Of a stretch of 56,743 nucleotides of DNA, positions 19,572-28,019 are shown piece after piece. Position numbers and translations under genes: made by a program. Below the pieces are notes generated by a model. The model was given only the letters and a program-made list of their open reading frames with translations. It had not been told where the DNA came from and searched no databases. Position 1 is the first letter of the stretch. Each line of letters starts with the position of its first letter. Source of the stretch: Candidatus Gastranaerophilales bacterium (GTDB taxonomy: Bacteria > Cyanobacteriota > Vampirovibrionia > Gastranaerophilales > Gastranaerophilaceae); the NCBI GenBank assembly GCA_944325705.1, contig CALVBB010000014.1, forward strand, positions 1 to 56,743, written 5' to 3'.

Positions 19572-21108
19572 TCATTTCTGATATTAGGCTGTTGAGTTTT
19601 TCCGGTGAAAAATTTGTGCAGGTATTCCAGATGAGAGTGCTTTTCGGCTCCCCGAGCGACGGCGACGGATAATCGTTCTGGCAAAAACCTTTCAGCATAT
19701 TGGTTGTGCCGTCAACGCAAGGTTTAAAGTGTGTGCAGCAGCTGCAAATCCGCATTATAAATCCGTAATCATCCATTTTTAATTTTAATTCCTGCAGAGC
19801 ATCCACCATTCTTATGTGTCTGGAGGTTGTGTATTTTTTGTTCTTATAAATAAATCTTACTTTGCATAGACCGTTTTCCGAGATAAATTCAAGTTTACAG
19901 TTCAAATCAGCCTTGCCGGTGTTAACAATAACATCCACAACCATTTTTTCCGTTCCTTCCGGAAGATCTTCGGTGCCTCTTATTTTATTCCGTATCTTCC
20001 TGATTGGAGGAAAGTTGTTGATTATGTGACAGAGTGAATAAAGAGGATAAAGACAGAGATAGCCGATTTCTTTAAATGTTAATTTAGCATTCACAAGACT
20101 CAGGCAAAATGCTGCAATAAGAACTATAAATGTCAGAAGTACAAATTTAAAATCAATCATAAAATGATAATTCAGTGAATGTTTCAGAACTGCGAAGTAA
20201 ATAATTAAAATCAGCCAGATGTTAGGATACAAAAGCGAAAGAGCGTGTTCTGTGAAAGTGAAATTGGTGGAGAAAAGTTCCGGAATACAGTTTTTGAAAA
20301 GTTTAAGCCTATAAGAAAGCCGCGGTTTTCTGAAAACATAATTCACAGGATCCACTACAGTCTGAATATTAGGATTATAGGTGCATTTGAATTTAATTTT
20401 AGACAGAAGCAGGCTGTATTTGAGTTCTGTATTAATATCTTTGAAATCAACATCGCCTATTTGTTTAACTATTTCCTGTTTTATTATAAACACTCCCGAA
20501 TCTGCCTGAGCCGCAAGCCCGAACATCGAGCGGGCTCTTCTAATAAAATTCATGTGATATTTTTGATAAGCAGCCTTGATTTTGTCAACCGGCCCGAGGT
20601 TTTTCATATCAATAATTGTTTCACCGGATATGACTTGAGCCTTTGTCAGTGCAGCGTTGACGTTTGTTAAGAAGTCCGGCGCAATGCTTCTGTCGCCGTC
20701 GATAAATACATAAGAGTCTATTAAACCGTCGTTAGAAAGTTGTTCGAGAAGAATGGAGATAGCCTGATCTTTCCCGATAGTGCCAACCCCTTTCACATCA
20801 ATTACATGGACAAAGCTGTCATTTACAAAGAGTTCCTGCGATCCGTCAGAACAGTTGTCAAGGATTGCAAAAACTTTGAAATTATTTATCGGATAATCCT
20901 GCATTTTTAATTCACGTATAAGGTTTTCAAGGGTTTTCCTGTTGTTGTGGGAATAGATTACAACGGCTAGATTGTCTTTTTCTTCATACTGGGATAATCT
21001 TTTTTCGCGTTCAAACTGTCTGCCGCCGAGGTTTTTGAGTGCAAGCGCCAGAAAATACAGTGTATAAGCCGCTGCAAATAAGTACACAATATCCAATATA
21101 AATTCCAT
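19546..21108 (-). CDS. Membrane GT2-type glycosyltransferase with a Cys-rich C-terminal domain
   Basis: 520 residues. One N-terminal membrane helix (about 4-28) is followed by a GT-A catalytic domain with LDNCSDGS and the metal-binding FIDGDR. Two or three further helices follow at about 285-370. The last 150 residues are unusual for GT2 enzymes: a beta-rich stretch and then a cluster with ICSCCTHFKPC, GFCQND and WNTCTNF, which could bind a metal. The ribosome binding site is GGGAG. The sugar and acceptor cannot be named. The tail may be a fused regulatory or redox domain. Confidence 0.7.
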   Translation of the reverse strand: MEFILDIVYLFAAAYTLYFLALALKNLGGRQFEREKRLSQYEEKDNLAVVIYSHNNRKTLENLIRELKMQDYPINNFKVFAILDNCSDGSQELFVNDSFVHVIDVKGVGTIGKDQAISILLEQLSNDGLIDSYVFIDGDRSIAPDFLTNVNAALTKAQVISGETIIDMKNLGPVDKIKAAYQKYHMNFIRRARSMFGLAAQADSGVFIIKQEIVKQIGDVDFKDINTELKYSLLLSKIKFKCTYNPNIQTVVDPVNYVFRKPRLSYRLKLFKNCIPELFSTNFTFTEHALSLLYPNIWLILIIYFAVLKHSLNYHFMIDFKFVLLTFIVLIAAFCLSLVNAKLTFKEIGYLCLYPLYSLCHIINNFPPIRKIRNKIRGTEDLPEGTEKMVVDVIVNTGKADLNCKLEFISENGLCKVRFIYKNKKYTTSRHIRMVDALQELKLKMDDYGFIMRICSCCTHFKPCVDGTTNMLKGFCQNDYPSPSLGEPKSTLIWNTCTNFSPEKLNSLISEMISQGTSAE

Positions 21109-21282
21109 AATACATCTCCCTAATAAAAATATTTTATTTAAAATTCAAAAAAAATGCTATTACATGTTAATAATTGTGTAGTTGAAATGGTGTTTCGGTA
21201 ATACTTGAGGCGGCTTAATTATACCCCCTGAGGATAGTTGTACCGGAATTTTAATTCTTGTTCGCCGGTTTTTAATAATTAA

Positions 21283-21314
21283 AAAAGCCCCTGCTAATAT
21301 AACAGAGGCTTTTT
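21283..21314. terminator. Terminator after the ycf23 homologue
   Basis: Hairpin with stem AAAAAGCC(C)CTG / CAG(A)GGCTTTTT and one internal mismatch. T-runs lie on both sides, so it could work in both directions. It lies 20 bases past the stop of the minus-strand gene. Confidence 0.75.
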
Positions 21315-21333
21315 GTGATTTATAACTTGTGTT

Positions 21334-22089
21334 CTATACAAGCGCTGCAACTTTTTCTGCGTTTCTTGAAGCGATTTCAACAAGCTGTTTTGCTGTTGCA
21401 ATCATAGAGATTTCGCTGTTCATTTTATTAATGCAGGAACCGCATCCGATAGCGCTTGCACCTGCTGCAAATGCGAACGGTGCAGTTGTAGGATTGATGC
21501 CGGTAGCTGTCATAACAGGGATTTCTACGTTTCTTGAAAGCTCAATTGTATTTGAAAGTGTAAGCTGTGCTCTTTCCATCAAGCCTCTTACGCCGTTTGC
21601 AGGCTGTTCAGATGCGAAGTGGCCTTCTGTCTGTATTAAGTCAATTCCCATAGCCTCAAGTTCTCTGGCAAGTTCAATCTGGTCAGAAATAGAAATTTCT
21701 CCAGGGATTGTTACGCTGAAAAATACTCTGCTGTCAATGATTTCAAGAGTTCTTTTTACAAGGGCAAGAACATCTTCTTTAGAGAAAGATGCGCCTTTTT
21801 TGTATAAAACGTCAAAGTTTCCGAGTTCAATAGCATCAGCGCCGAGTTCAACCGCTCTTGCAAGTTCTTCCGGAACTACTGATGATACAAATAACGGCAT
21901 ATCTGTCATATTTCTGATTTCTCTGATAATATTTTCATCAGCACAGATGTCAACAGCGCTTGCACCTGCTTGTTCGGCAGCCATAACTACTTTTTTAATA
22001 TTTTCAATATCAAAATTGTCGATACCTGCGATAATTTTTACAGCTTTTTTTTCAGCTAAATCCTGTTTAAATGATTCAATTCTGTTCAT
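21334..22089 (-). CDS. Ycf23 / DUF561-like TIM-barrel protein
   Basis: 251 residues from ATG 22089 (AGGAG six bases upstream); the frame is open further upstream but crosses the promoter. The sequence KIIAGIDNFDIENIKKVVMAAEQAGASAVDICAD and repeated beta-alpha units (PLFVSSVVPEEL, GADAIELGNFDVLY, GIDLIQTEG, VMTATGINPTTAPFAFAAGASAIGCGS) match my memory of the Ycf23 family of Cyanobacteria and red-algal plastids. Its biochemical role is not established. The gene is monocistronic, with its own promoter and terminator. Confidence 0.75.
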   Translation of the reverse strand: MNRIESFKQDLAEKKAVKIIAGIDNFDIENIKKVVMAAEQAGASAVDICADENIIREIRNMTDMPLFVSSVVPEELARAVELGADAIELGNFDVLYKKGASFSKEDVLALVKRTLEIIDSRVFFSVTIPGEISISDQIELARELEAMGIDLIQTEGHFASEQPANGVRGLMERAQLTLSNTIELSRNVEIPVMTATGINPTTAPFAFAAGASAIGCGSCINKMNSEISMIATAKQLVEIASRNAEKVAALV

Positions 22090-22143
22090 TAGTTTCTCCT
22101 TTTTTATAATGTAGATTTCTATTGTTGTTTTTATTTTTTCTGA

Positions 22144-22172
22144 ATTATACATTAAAATTTTAATAATATCAA
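22144..22172 (-). promoter_or_regulatory. Promoter of the ycf23 homologue
   Basis: TTGATA (22167-22172), 17-base spacer, TATAAT (22144-22149) on the minus strand, giving an untranslated leader of roughly 50 bases before ATG 22089. Confidence 0.65.
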
Positions 22173-22252
22173 TAACTAACCCGTAAAATTTTTTAAGAGC
22201 AAGTGACAATGCACCCCAATCTGAAATAATTATAATATCGAGGTGAAGTATT

Positions 22253-22936
22253 ATGAAAATAAAAACGTTTGTAATAGTAATAACCATCGTATGTGCGGGA
22301 ATTTTTTGCCCGCCGGATTTTGCTGTTGCGGATTATTTGAATGATGAACAGATAAACATAAGCGTGTATGAAAAAATCAATCCTGCTATCGTATCAATTG
22401 AAGCACAGCTTGATGACGGCGTTTCTGCCGGCACCGGCTGCATAGTGTCATCTGACGGTGTAATTCTGACAGGATCGCATGTGGTGGAAGGCTGCAGAAC
22501 TGTTGAAGTTACAACCTATAACGGGCAGAGTTACGATGCTAAGGTTATTTCAAAAATGGGAAAAAATAACGACCTTGCACTATTAAAGATTGAGCCAAAG
22601 TCTGCGCTAAAGACTGTAAAATTTGGCGATTCCGGAAATATAAAAGTTGGACAGCGTGTTCTTGCCATAGGGAACCCGTTCGGATTTGCCGGAACTCTTA
22701 CGCAGGGTATAATTTCAAGGATAGATTACTCAAAAAATAAAATTCAGACGGATGCCGCAATTAATCCGGGTTGCTCAGGGGGGCCTCTTTTAAATTCTGC
22801 CGGTGAAGTCATAGGTATCAATCAGTCAATTTACAATCCTGACAATAATATTTCAAATATAGGTATAGGGTTTGCAATCCCGATTAATGATGCTAAAAAG
22901 TTTATGCGTTTAAGCACAAAGGCGATGAAGCAATAA
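22253..22936 (+). CDS. Exported HtrA-like (S1C) serine protease without PDZ domain
   Basis: 227 residues. A signal peptide covers about 1-26 (hydrophobic run ending FAVA). A trypsin-like domain follows with the full triad: His76 (TGSHVV), Asp107 (NNDLALL) and Ser175 (NPGCSGGPL). The residue two before the active serine is Cys where HtrA/Deg proteases usually have Asn. There is no PDZ domain, so it is about half the usual HtrA length. It is probably periplasmic, and substrates are unknown. A TATAAT box at 22231-22236 and GAGGTGA serve as promoter and ribosome binding site. It diverges from the ycf23 homologue. Confidence 0.85.
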   Translation: MKIKTFVIVITIVCAGIFCPPDFAVADYLNDEQINISVYEKINPAIVSIEAQLDDGVSAGTGCIVSSDGVILTGSHVVEGCRTVEVTTYNGQSYDAKVISKMGKNNDLALLKIEPKSALKTVKFGDSGNIKVGQRVLAIGNPFGFAGTLTQGIISRIDYSKNKIQTDAAINPGCSGGPLLNSAGEVIGINQSIYNPDNNISNIGIGFAIPINDAKKFMRLSTKAMKQ

Positions 22937-23195
22937 ATATAAGGCGATAAGAGTAGGATAGATTTACCAATCCGGAAGAAAGACTGTCCTCACATTTCGC
23001 CAGTTCAACGGTATTCACCTTATTCTCCTTTTTTGTTAAGTTTTGTAAAATTAACTTTTAAATGTCTGTATTAGAGTTATAACTTGAAAAATACCTGTTT
23101 TTACAAAATTTGTTATGAAATTTTTTGTGTAAAAAATACTTTATATTGATATACACGATATATATTTGTGAAGTATAAAGCAAAGGAGTATTTTT

Positions 23196-24758
23196 ATGAC
23201 AGTAGAAAAAACTGGAAATGTCCAATCAGCTCAAGTGGATGTGCGAACTCCAAAAATTAAAAAAGATGAAACAACCTCTCCGAAGCCTGTAGTCGATATG
23301 ACCGGAGGGATGAAACCTATTGCACAGAACCCGCTGGATTTTATTGAAGAAATTACAGGCAAAAAACCTATGGACAGCCCTCATATGAAGGCTATGCAGC
23401 AGCATTTGCAGGAAGCTGTGGAAGCAGAAAATGCAAAAAAGGCAAAAATGACACCGCAGCAGCGTGCAGATTATGAAAAAGAACAGGATGAAAAACTCCT
23501 GGCTGGAATAAAAGAAAGACGCGAACGCGCAGAAAATGAAAAAACTATTGGCGGCAGATTTTTAAACGGTATAAAGGATGATTATGCTCCGGTAAAAGAT
23601 GCTAAAGGTGTTGGAGCAAAAGTAGTAGCTGCTGCTAAAGCGACAGTACAACGTACACGAGATGGTTTCAGGTCTATAGATAAAGTAATTAATCTACCGG
23701 AAGGTACAACAGAAAAAGTCTGGGCAGGTGCAGCAACTGTTGCAACAGCAGGTGTTGTTGCTGAAGCTGTAGGCGGCTCTGCAGCTTTATCAACTGCTGC
23801 GCAGACAGCAAAGACACTTTTGGCTAATCCGGGAACTAAAGCTGTAGCAACAGTTGGCGGGCTTGCCGGTTCTGCTGCTCTGGCAAGCTGTTCGCCGGAT
23901 GAGATGTTTGAAGAAGAGGGAACAACTATTATTGATATACCGCAAGATACAGTAGTTAAGACTGTATCAATAACTCTTCCTCCGGAAACACTTCAGGTAG
24001 TTAAGACTGATACAATAACAGAAAGAGATACTATCAGAGAATATATAAAAGTTCCGGAATATATACATGAAACGGATACTTTATGGAGAACTGACACTAT
24101 TAATCATTATATAGAAGTTCCTAAAATAATACATGATACAACTTATGTTGAAATTCCTGGTCCGACAGTAGAAGTTCCGGAAGAATGGGATTCTCCTGTA
24201 CCGGATAAGCAGAAAGAAATTCTGGATCAACTCGGTGTTTCGATTGATAAAAACGGTAAATTCGTTTTATCTACCAACTACTATGATGAATATAATAATT
24301 CATTGAGTATGAAGAATATTAACGGTGGCAAGTCATCAAGAGACGGCTCAACCATTGTGTATGATGAAATTCAAACTGCCTGGGGCGACAACGGTCTTGA
24401 ACTCGGTAAAAACGAAACCTACAGAAGATACCATTATTCCCTCTCTGATGACGGGCGTAACCTTACGATTACAAAATTCAAGCCGGTAGATGAGTTCAGC
24501 ATGTCAAACAATAACGGACAACCTAACTGGAATGTATTTAACAATCAGTTAAGTGATGCTGACAAGTGGACTTATGATGGCATTATGACACTTACTATTG
24601 ATGGTGACAAAGTCAGTATCATTGGTACATCAGGAAATGACGGTGAACTCAGCAAAGGCGATGTTGAAAACAGCGTTATGTACACTAACCCGTATAATGG
24701 TCAGTGGAGATTATCTGACTGGAAAGTTACAACCGGTGATGACAACTATCATAAATAA
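23196..24758 (+). CDS. Hypothetical 520-residue protein with central hydrophobic segment and Thr/Val-Pro repeats
   Basis: Not recognised. AAGGAG supports the ATG, and a terminator follows the stop. Residues 1-130 are charged and helix-prone. Residues 170-230 are Ala/Gly-rich and hydrophobic (TVATAGVVAEAVGG to GLAGSAALASC), ending in a lipobox-like LASC that is internal rather than N-terminal. Residues 240-330 hold degenerate repeats of the type VPxxIHxTDT and IHDTTYVEIPGP, resembling stalk regions of Bacteroidota lipoproteins. The C-terminal 190 residues are beta-rich. It may be surface-exposed, but the topology is uncertain. Confidence 0.6.
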   Translation: MTVEKTGNVQSAQVDVRTPKIKKDETTSPKPVVDMTGGMKPIAQNPLDFIEEITGKKPMDSPHMKAMQQHLQEAVEAENAKKAKMTPQQRADYEKEQDEKLLAGIKERRERAENEKTIGGRFLNGIKDDYAPVKDAKGVGAKVVAAAKATVQRTRDGFRSIDKVINLPEGTTEKVWAGAATVATAGVVAEAVGGSAALSTAAQTAKTLLANPGTKAVATVGGLAGSAALASCSPDEMFEEEGTTIIDIPQDTVVKTVSITLPPETLQVVKTDTITERDTIREYIKVPEYIHETDTLWRTDTINHYIEVPKIIHDTTYVEIPGPTVEVPEEWDSPVPDKQKEILDQLGVSIDKNGKFVLSTNYYDEYNNSLSMKNINGGKSSRDGSTIVYDEIQTAWGDNGLELGKNETYRRYHYSLSDDGRNLTITKFKPVDEFSMSNNNGQPNWNVFNNQLSDADKWTYDGIMTLTIDGDKVSIIGTSGNDGELSKGDVENSVMYTNPYNGQWRLSDWKVTTGDDNYHK

Positions 24759-24777
24759 AAATACTTCACATTTTTAT

Positions 24778-24810
24778 AAAAAAGCAGGTCTTAACTGGCC
24801 TGCTTTTTTG
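24778..24810 (+). terminator. Intrinsic terminator
   Basis: Stem AAAAAAGCAGG / CCTGCTTTTTT 20 bases after the stop of the 520-residue gene. Confidence 0.85.
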
Positions 24811-25009
24811 TTTCCCCCCTAAACAAAGGCAATGTTAATATTTCATTGTAATAAATTTTAAGATTATTGTTTTCCCCTTGCGGAAGGACCAAAATCTTGG
24901 ATTTCGAGGAGTGGTTAAAAATAAACCATTCAACTTTTCACCCTTTCAACATTATCGTCCTATCGTCTTTTAATATTATTTAAAAATTTCTCCCCATTTA
25001 ATAATTTCG

Positions 25010-25018
25010 TGGTATAGT
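25010..25018 (+). promoter_or_regulatory. Extended -10 promoter of ilvE
   Basis: TGG followed by TATAGT (25013-25018). No good -35 is visible at the expected distance, as is common with extended -10 promoters. The ATG is at 25044. Confidence 0.5.
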
Positions 25019-25043
25019 TTATTTATTGAATAAGGAGGTTAGT

Positions 25044-25958
25044 ATGTCAGAGTTTTATTACTTGAACGGCAAATTTGTGGAAGCTGAAAAAGCGGTTATT
25101 CCGGTCAGGACACATGCTTTTTTGTATGGAACAGCCGTTTTTGAGGGTATTAGAGCATACTGGAATGATGAAGAAAAACAGCTTTATGCGTTCAGAGTTC
25201 CGGAGCATTACGAAAGGCTTCAGAGAAGCGCTAAAATCATGTTTATGGAAAGCCCTCACTCCGTCGATGAATATTGCGACATTACAATAAAACTGTTAAA
25301 TAAAAATAATTACAGGCAGGATGCCTATATCCGCCCGACACTTTACAAATCAGCGCAAAAAGTAGGGCCGGGGCTGTATGATAATGAAGATTCGTTTATG
25401 ATTGTAACCAACAAAATGGGCGATTATATTGATACTTCAAAAGGTTTGAAGGTTTGCGTATCAAGTTGGAGACGAAACAGCGACAATGCAATTCCTCCGC
25501 GTGCAAAGGTTGCAGGTGCTTATGCAAACGCAGCATTGATTAAGACAGATGCGCATAATGCAGGTTTTGACGATGCGATTGTTCTGGATGAAGCCGGACA
25601 GGTTACCGAAGGTTCTGCGATGAACCTTTTCCTCGTTGAAAACGGAAAACTTATTACTACAGCTAAAACAGATAATATTCTTGTCGGTGTTACACGAAAT
25701 ACTATTATCGAAATTGCAAGAGATGTGCTCGGTATTGAAACTGAAGAAAGAGCCATTGACAGAACAGAACTTTATATTGCGGATGAAGCTTTCTACTGCG
25801 GAACAGGAGCTCAGATAAGCCCTATCACAAGTATAGATAACAGAACTCTCGGCGACGGGAAAGTCGGGCCTGTATCTAAAGACCTTCAAAAACTTTACTT
25901 TGACATTGTTAAAGGAAAAGTTCCTAAGTATAAACACTGGTGTATGCCGGTTTACTAA
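25044..25958 (+). CDS. ilvE: Branched-chain amino acid aminotransferase
   Basis: 304 residues from ATG 25044, preceded by AAGGAGG; TTG 25026 would include that site. A fold-type IV PLP enzyme that transaminates valine, leucine and isoleucine. HAFLYGTAVFEGIRAY, the catalytic lysine in PRAKVAGAYANA, EVTEGSAMNLF-type cofactor contacts (here QVTEGSAMNLF) and the C-terminal EAFYCGTGAQISPI are present. It is monocistronic, with an extended -10 promoter upstream and a GC-rich hairpin downstream. Confidence 0.94.
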   Translation: MSEFYYLNGKFVEAEKAVIPVRTHAFLYGTAVFEGIRAYWNDEEKQLYAFRVPEHYERLQRSAKIMFMESPHSVDEYCDITIKLLNKNNYRQDAYIRPTLYKSAQKVGPGLYDNEDSFMIVTNKMGDYIDTSKGLKVCVSSWRRNSDNAIPPRAKVAGAYANAALIKTDAHNAGFDDAIVLDEAGQVTEGSAMNLFLVENGKLITTAKTDNILVGVTRNTIIEIARDVLGIETEERAIDRTELYIADEAFYCGTGAQISPITSIDNRTLGDGKVGPVSKDLQKLYFDIVKGKVPKYKHWCMPVY

Positions 25959-25967
25959 TACATGTTT

Positions 25968-26000
25968 GCACCCTCTGAATTGTTTTGGAGGGTGCGTATT
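25968..26000 (+). terminator. Terminator of ilvE
   Basis: Perfect eight-base stem GCACCCTC / GAGGGTGC (25968-25975 and 25988-25995) with a short T-rich tail (GTATTTT). The weak tail may allow some read-through into the permease gene. Confidence 0.65.
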
Positions 26001-26021
26001 TTAAAAATTTAAGGGTACGGT

Positions 26022-26756
26022 TTGATAAGCTTTCTCGGATTGTGTGTTCAAAACTTAATACAGAGCCTTAAGTATCTGTTCAAAGGGCAGGTAAGATTTT
26101 CTTCTGCTATTGCGCAGGCTGCTTCAATAAGTTATGATTCACTGCCGATTTCCTTGATTATTGCGTTTATTGCGGCTGCGGTCATCACAATTCAGGTCGC
26201 AAAGCAGTTTTTGATGACTGGTGCCGAAGCTTATATAGGCGGTACTATTACAATAGTTATGATAAGAGAGATTGCACCGGGGTTTGTCGCGTTAGCAATC
26301 GGCGCAAGGGCAGGAACAGCGATTTCCGCTGAAATTGCCAATATGCAGGTAACCTCTCAGGTGGATGCCATAAAAACTTTGAAGGTGGATCCTGTAGGGT
26401 ATTATTTTACTCCGCGCTTAATTGCCGGGGCTGTCACTGTTCCTATGGTAGTGCTTCTTGCAGAGTTTGTCGGAATTGCCGGCGGTATGCTTGTTGCAAA
26501 TCTTACGATTAACCTTCATCCGGAACGGTACTGGTATTCTGTTTGGGCATGGCTTGAGGCAAAGGATATTTATATAAGTCTTTTAAAAGCGGCGGTTTTT
26601 GGTATGCTGATTGCACTTGTATGCGCAACTCAGGGGTATGAAACAAAAGGCGGAGCAAAAGAGGTCGGTGCTTCAACCACTCAGGCTGCAATCCTTTCTA
26701 CTGTTTATATGCTTTTTGCCGATTTTATAATAAATTTAATATTTTATATTGCCTGA
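26022..26756 (+). CDS. mlaE: MlaE/YrbE-family ABC transporter permease
   Basis: 244 residues from a TTG start with AAGGG six bases upstream. Five or so membrane helices with the family signature region REIAPGFVALAIGARAGTAISAEIANMQVTSQVDA and LKVDPVGYYFTPRLIAG. MlaE-type permeases work with an ATPase (MlaF) and an MCE-domain protein (MlaD) to move lipids between inner and outer membranes, and related proteins exist in Cyanobacteria and plastids (TGD1). The ATPase and MCE genes are not adjacent here. Confidence 0.88.
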   Translation: MISFLGLCVQNLIQSLKYLFKGQVRFSSAIAQAASISYDSLPISLIIAFIAAAVITIQVAKQFLMTGAEAYIGGTITIVMIREIAPGFVALAIGARAGTAISAEIANMQVTSQVDAIKTLKVDPVGYYFTPRLIAGAVTVPMVVLLAEFVGIAGGMLVANLTINLHPERYWYSVWAWLEAKDIYISLLKAAVFGMLIALVCATQGYETKGGAKEVGASTTQAAILSTVYMLFADFIINLIFYIA

Positions 26757-26758
26757 TT

Positions 26759-27049
26759 TTAAGGGGTGTCAGAGAGATCCTCTATTATTGACCAGTTTTC
26801 CGGCAATTCTTTATATATCATCTGCAGCAGGTTTTCCGGTTTTAGGTAGAAAGCTTCTGCAATTTTGCAAAACGTTGTAATCTGCGGGTCAAGTTTACCT
26901 TTTTCAGCCAAAAGCAGCGTTGTTTTAGACATATTGATTTCATAAGCAATTGAGCGCGCGGAACGTTTGCTCTCTGTGTGTAATTTTGCGAGGACTCTTC
27001 CGAACGCCTGTATAAATTCTTTATTCTTATCTTTCTGTAAGGCTTGCAT
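26759..27049 (-). CDS. Small XRE-type helix-turn-helix regulator, locus 1
   Basis: 96 residues. Helix-turn-helix at about 24-60: SARSIAYEINMSKTTLLLAEKGKLDPQ, with the XRE-like pattern of LxxxExGxxDP. It begins without a clear ribosome binding site, and a possible -10 box (27056-27061) sits six bases before the ATG, so it may be leaderless. It diverges from a prepilin-like gene across a perfect palindrome at 27078-27099, whose centre is about 40 bases from this ATG. I infer autoregulation plus control of the pilin-like gene. A second locus with the same arrangement lies at 53.4-53.8 kb. Confidence 0.8.
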   Translation of the reverse strand: MQALQKDKNKEFIQAFGRVLAKLHTESKRSARSIAYEINMSKTTLLLAEKGKLDPQITTFCKIAEAFYLKPENLLQMIYKELPENWSIIEDLSDTP

Positions 27050-27077
27050 ATTTTCATGATATAGGTTATTATGTATA

Positions 27078-27099
27078 TATGGACATAATTATGTCCATA
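27078..27099. promoter_or_regulatory. Perfect 22-base palindrome, likely operator of the XRE regulator
   Basis: Half-sites TATGGACATAA and TTATGTCCATA meet with no spacer. It lies between the XRE gene and the prepilin-like gene, about 40 bases from the XRE ATG and 34 from the pilin ATG, where it would cover the XRE -35 region. Confidence 0.65.
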
Positions 27100-27122
27100 C
27101 TGGAAAGCGAGGTTTGAGGATT

Positions 27123-27890
27123 ATGAATAGACGGGAAAAGATAGAAGCACGACAGAAAATTTTTCAACAAGCTTGTCGTAAATATGCGTTTACTCTGGCA
27201 GAAGTGCTGATTACCCTCGGTATTATTGGTGTAGTAGCAGCTTTGACTATCCCGAATGTTACCTCTAATTATCGTAAAAAAGTTGCTGAAACCCGCCTTG
27301 CTAAATTTTATTCTGTTATGAATCAGGCTGTTCAGATGTCGGAAAAAGACAACGGGCCAAAAGAATACTGGGAAAAACTCGGGGCAGGATACGATAAGAA
27401 TGACGAAGAAACCGAGGAAGAAGATAAAGGGTTAATGCCAGAAGTCTGGTTTAATAAATATTTAAAGCCGTATATAAAATATACAAATTTAAAGATAAAC
27501 GGTGTAACTAATAAGGTAATGGTATATTTTGCAGACGGAAGTTTATGTGTTCTTGGCGGTGCCAGTTTTCAATTCTGGCCTGAGGCAGGAAATTTTGTGG
27601 ATTACGTATTAGATGAGGATAGCGGGAAATTTAAAAATAATGCTGAGATTTCGGGCATAAAGTATTTCACATTCCATTTTAATCCATATACGGATTCTGA
27701 GAATAATAAGTATCATTACAAAAAAGGAGTTGAGCCTTATAAGCAACACTGGGACGGAACCGTTGAAATGCTTAAAGAAAATAGCTCCATCGGGTGCCGA
27801 AAAGATGTATCCAACGAGCGAGCATACTGCGCTGCGTTAATTCAGCAAAACGGCTGGAAGATTCCGGACGATTATCCGCTGAAGTTTTAG
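27123..27890 (+). CDS. Type IV prepilin-like protein (pseudopilin family)
   Basis: 255 residues from ATG 27123. A charged leader of about 22 residues ends at an A|FTLAEV processing site, followed by the hydrophobic helix LITLGIIGVVAALTIPNV with the Glu5 typical of type IV pilins. The remaining 190 residues are hydrophilic, with acidic patches (NDEETEEEDKG) and three cysteines in the C-terminal half. It would be cleaved by a PilD-type peptidase and anchored in, or assembled on, the inner membrane. It is divergent from an XRE regulator. Confidence 0.85.
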   Translation: MNRREKIEARQKIFQQACRKYAFTLAEVLITLGIIGVVAALTIPNVTSNYRKKVAETRLAKFYSVMNQAVQMSEKDNGPKEYWEKLGAGYDKNDEETEEEDKGLMPEVWFNKYLKPYIKYTNLKINGVTNKVMVYFADGSLCVLGGASFQFWPEAGNFVDYVLDEDSGKFKNNAEISGIKYFTFHFNPYTDSENNKYHYKKGVEPYKQHWDGTVEMLKENSSIGCRKDVSNERAYCAALIQQNGWKIPDDYPLKF

Positions 27891-27914
27891 TTCAAAGAGA
27901 TTCTGAAATAAATC

Positions 27915-27945
27915 CAGGATGACATGTAGTGCTTTTGTCATCCTG
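27915..27945. repeat. Intergenic hairpin after the prepilin-like gene
   Basis: Perfect ten-base arms CAGGATGACA / TGTCATCCTG around an 11-base loop, 25 bases after the pilin stop. A T-run lies further downstream but not adjacent, so it may be a repetitive intergenic palindrome rather than a standard terminator. Confidence 0.7.
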
Positions 27946-28019
27946 AACTGGGTTCTGGATCTTTTTATATGTGTCATACAGGGTATCTAAGCCAAAATGC
28001 CCCGCAGCCCCGAAAATTG

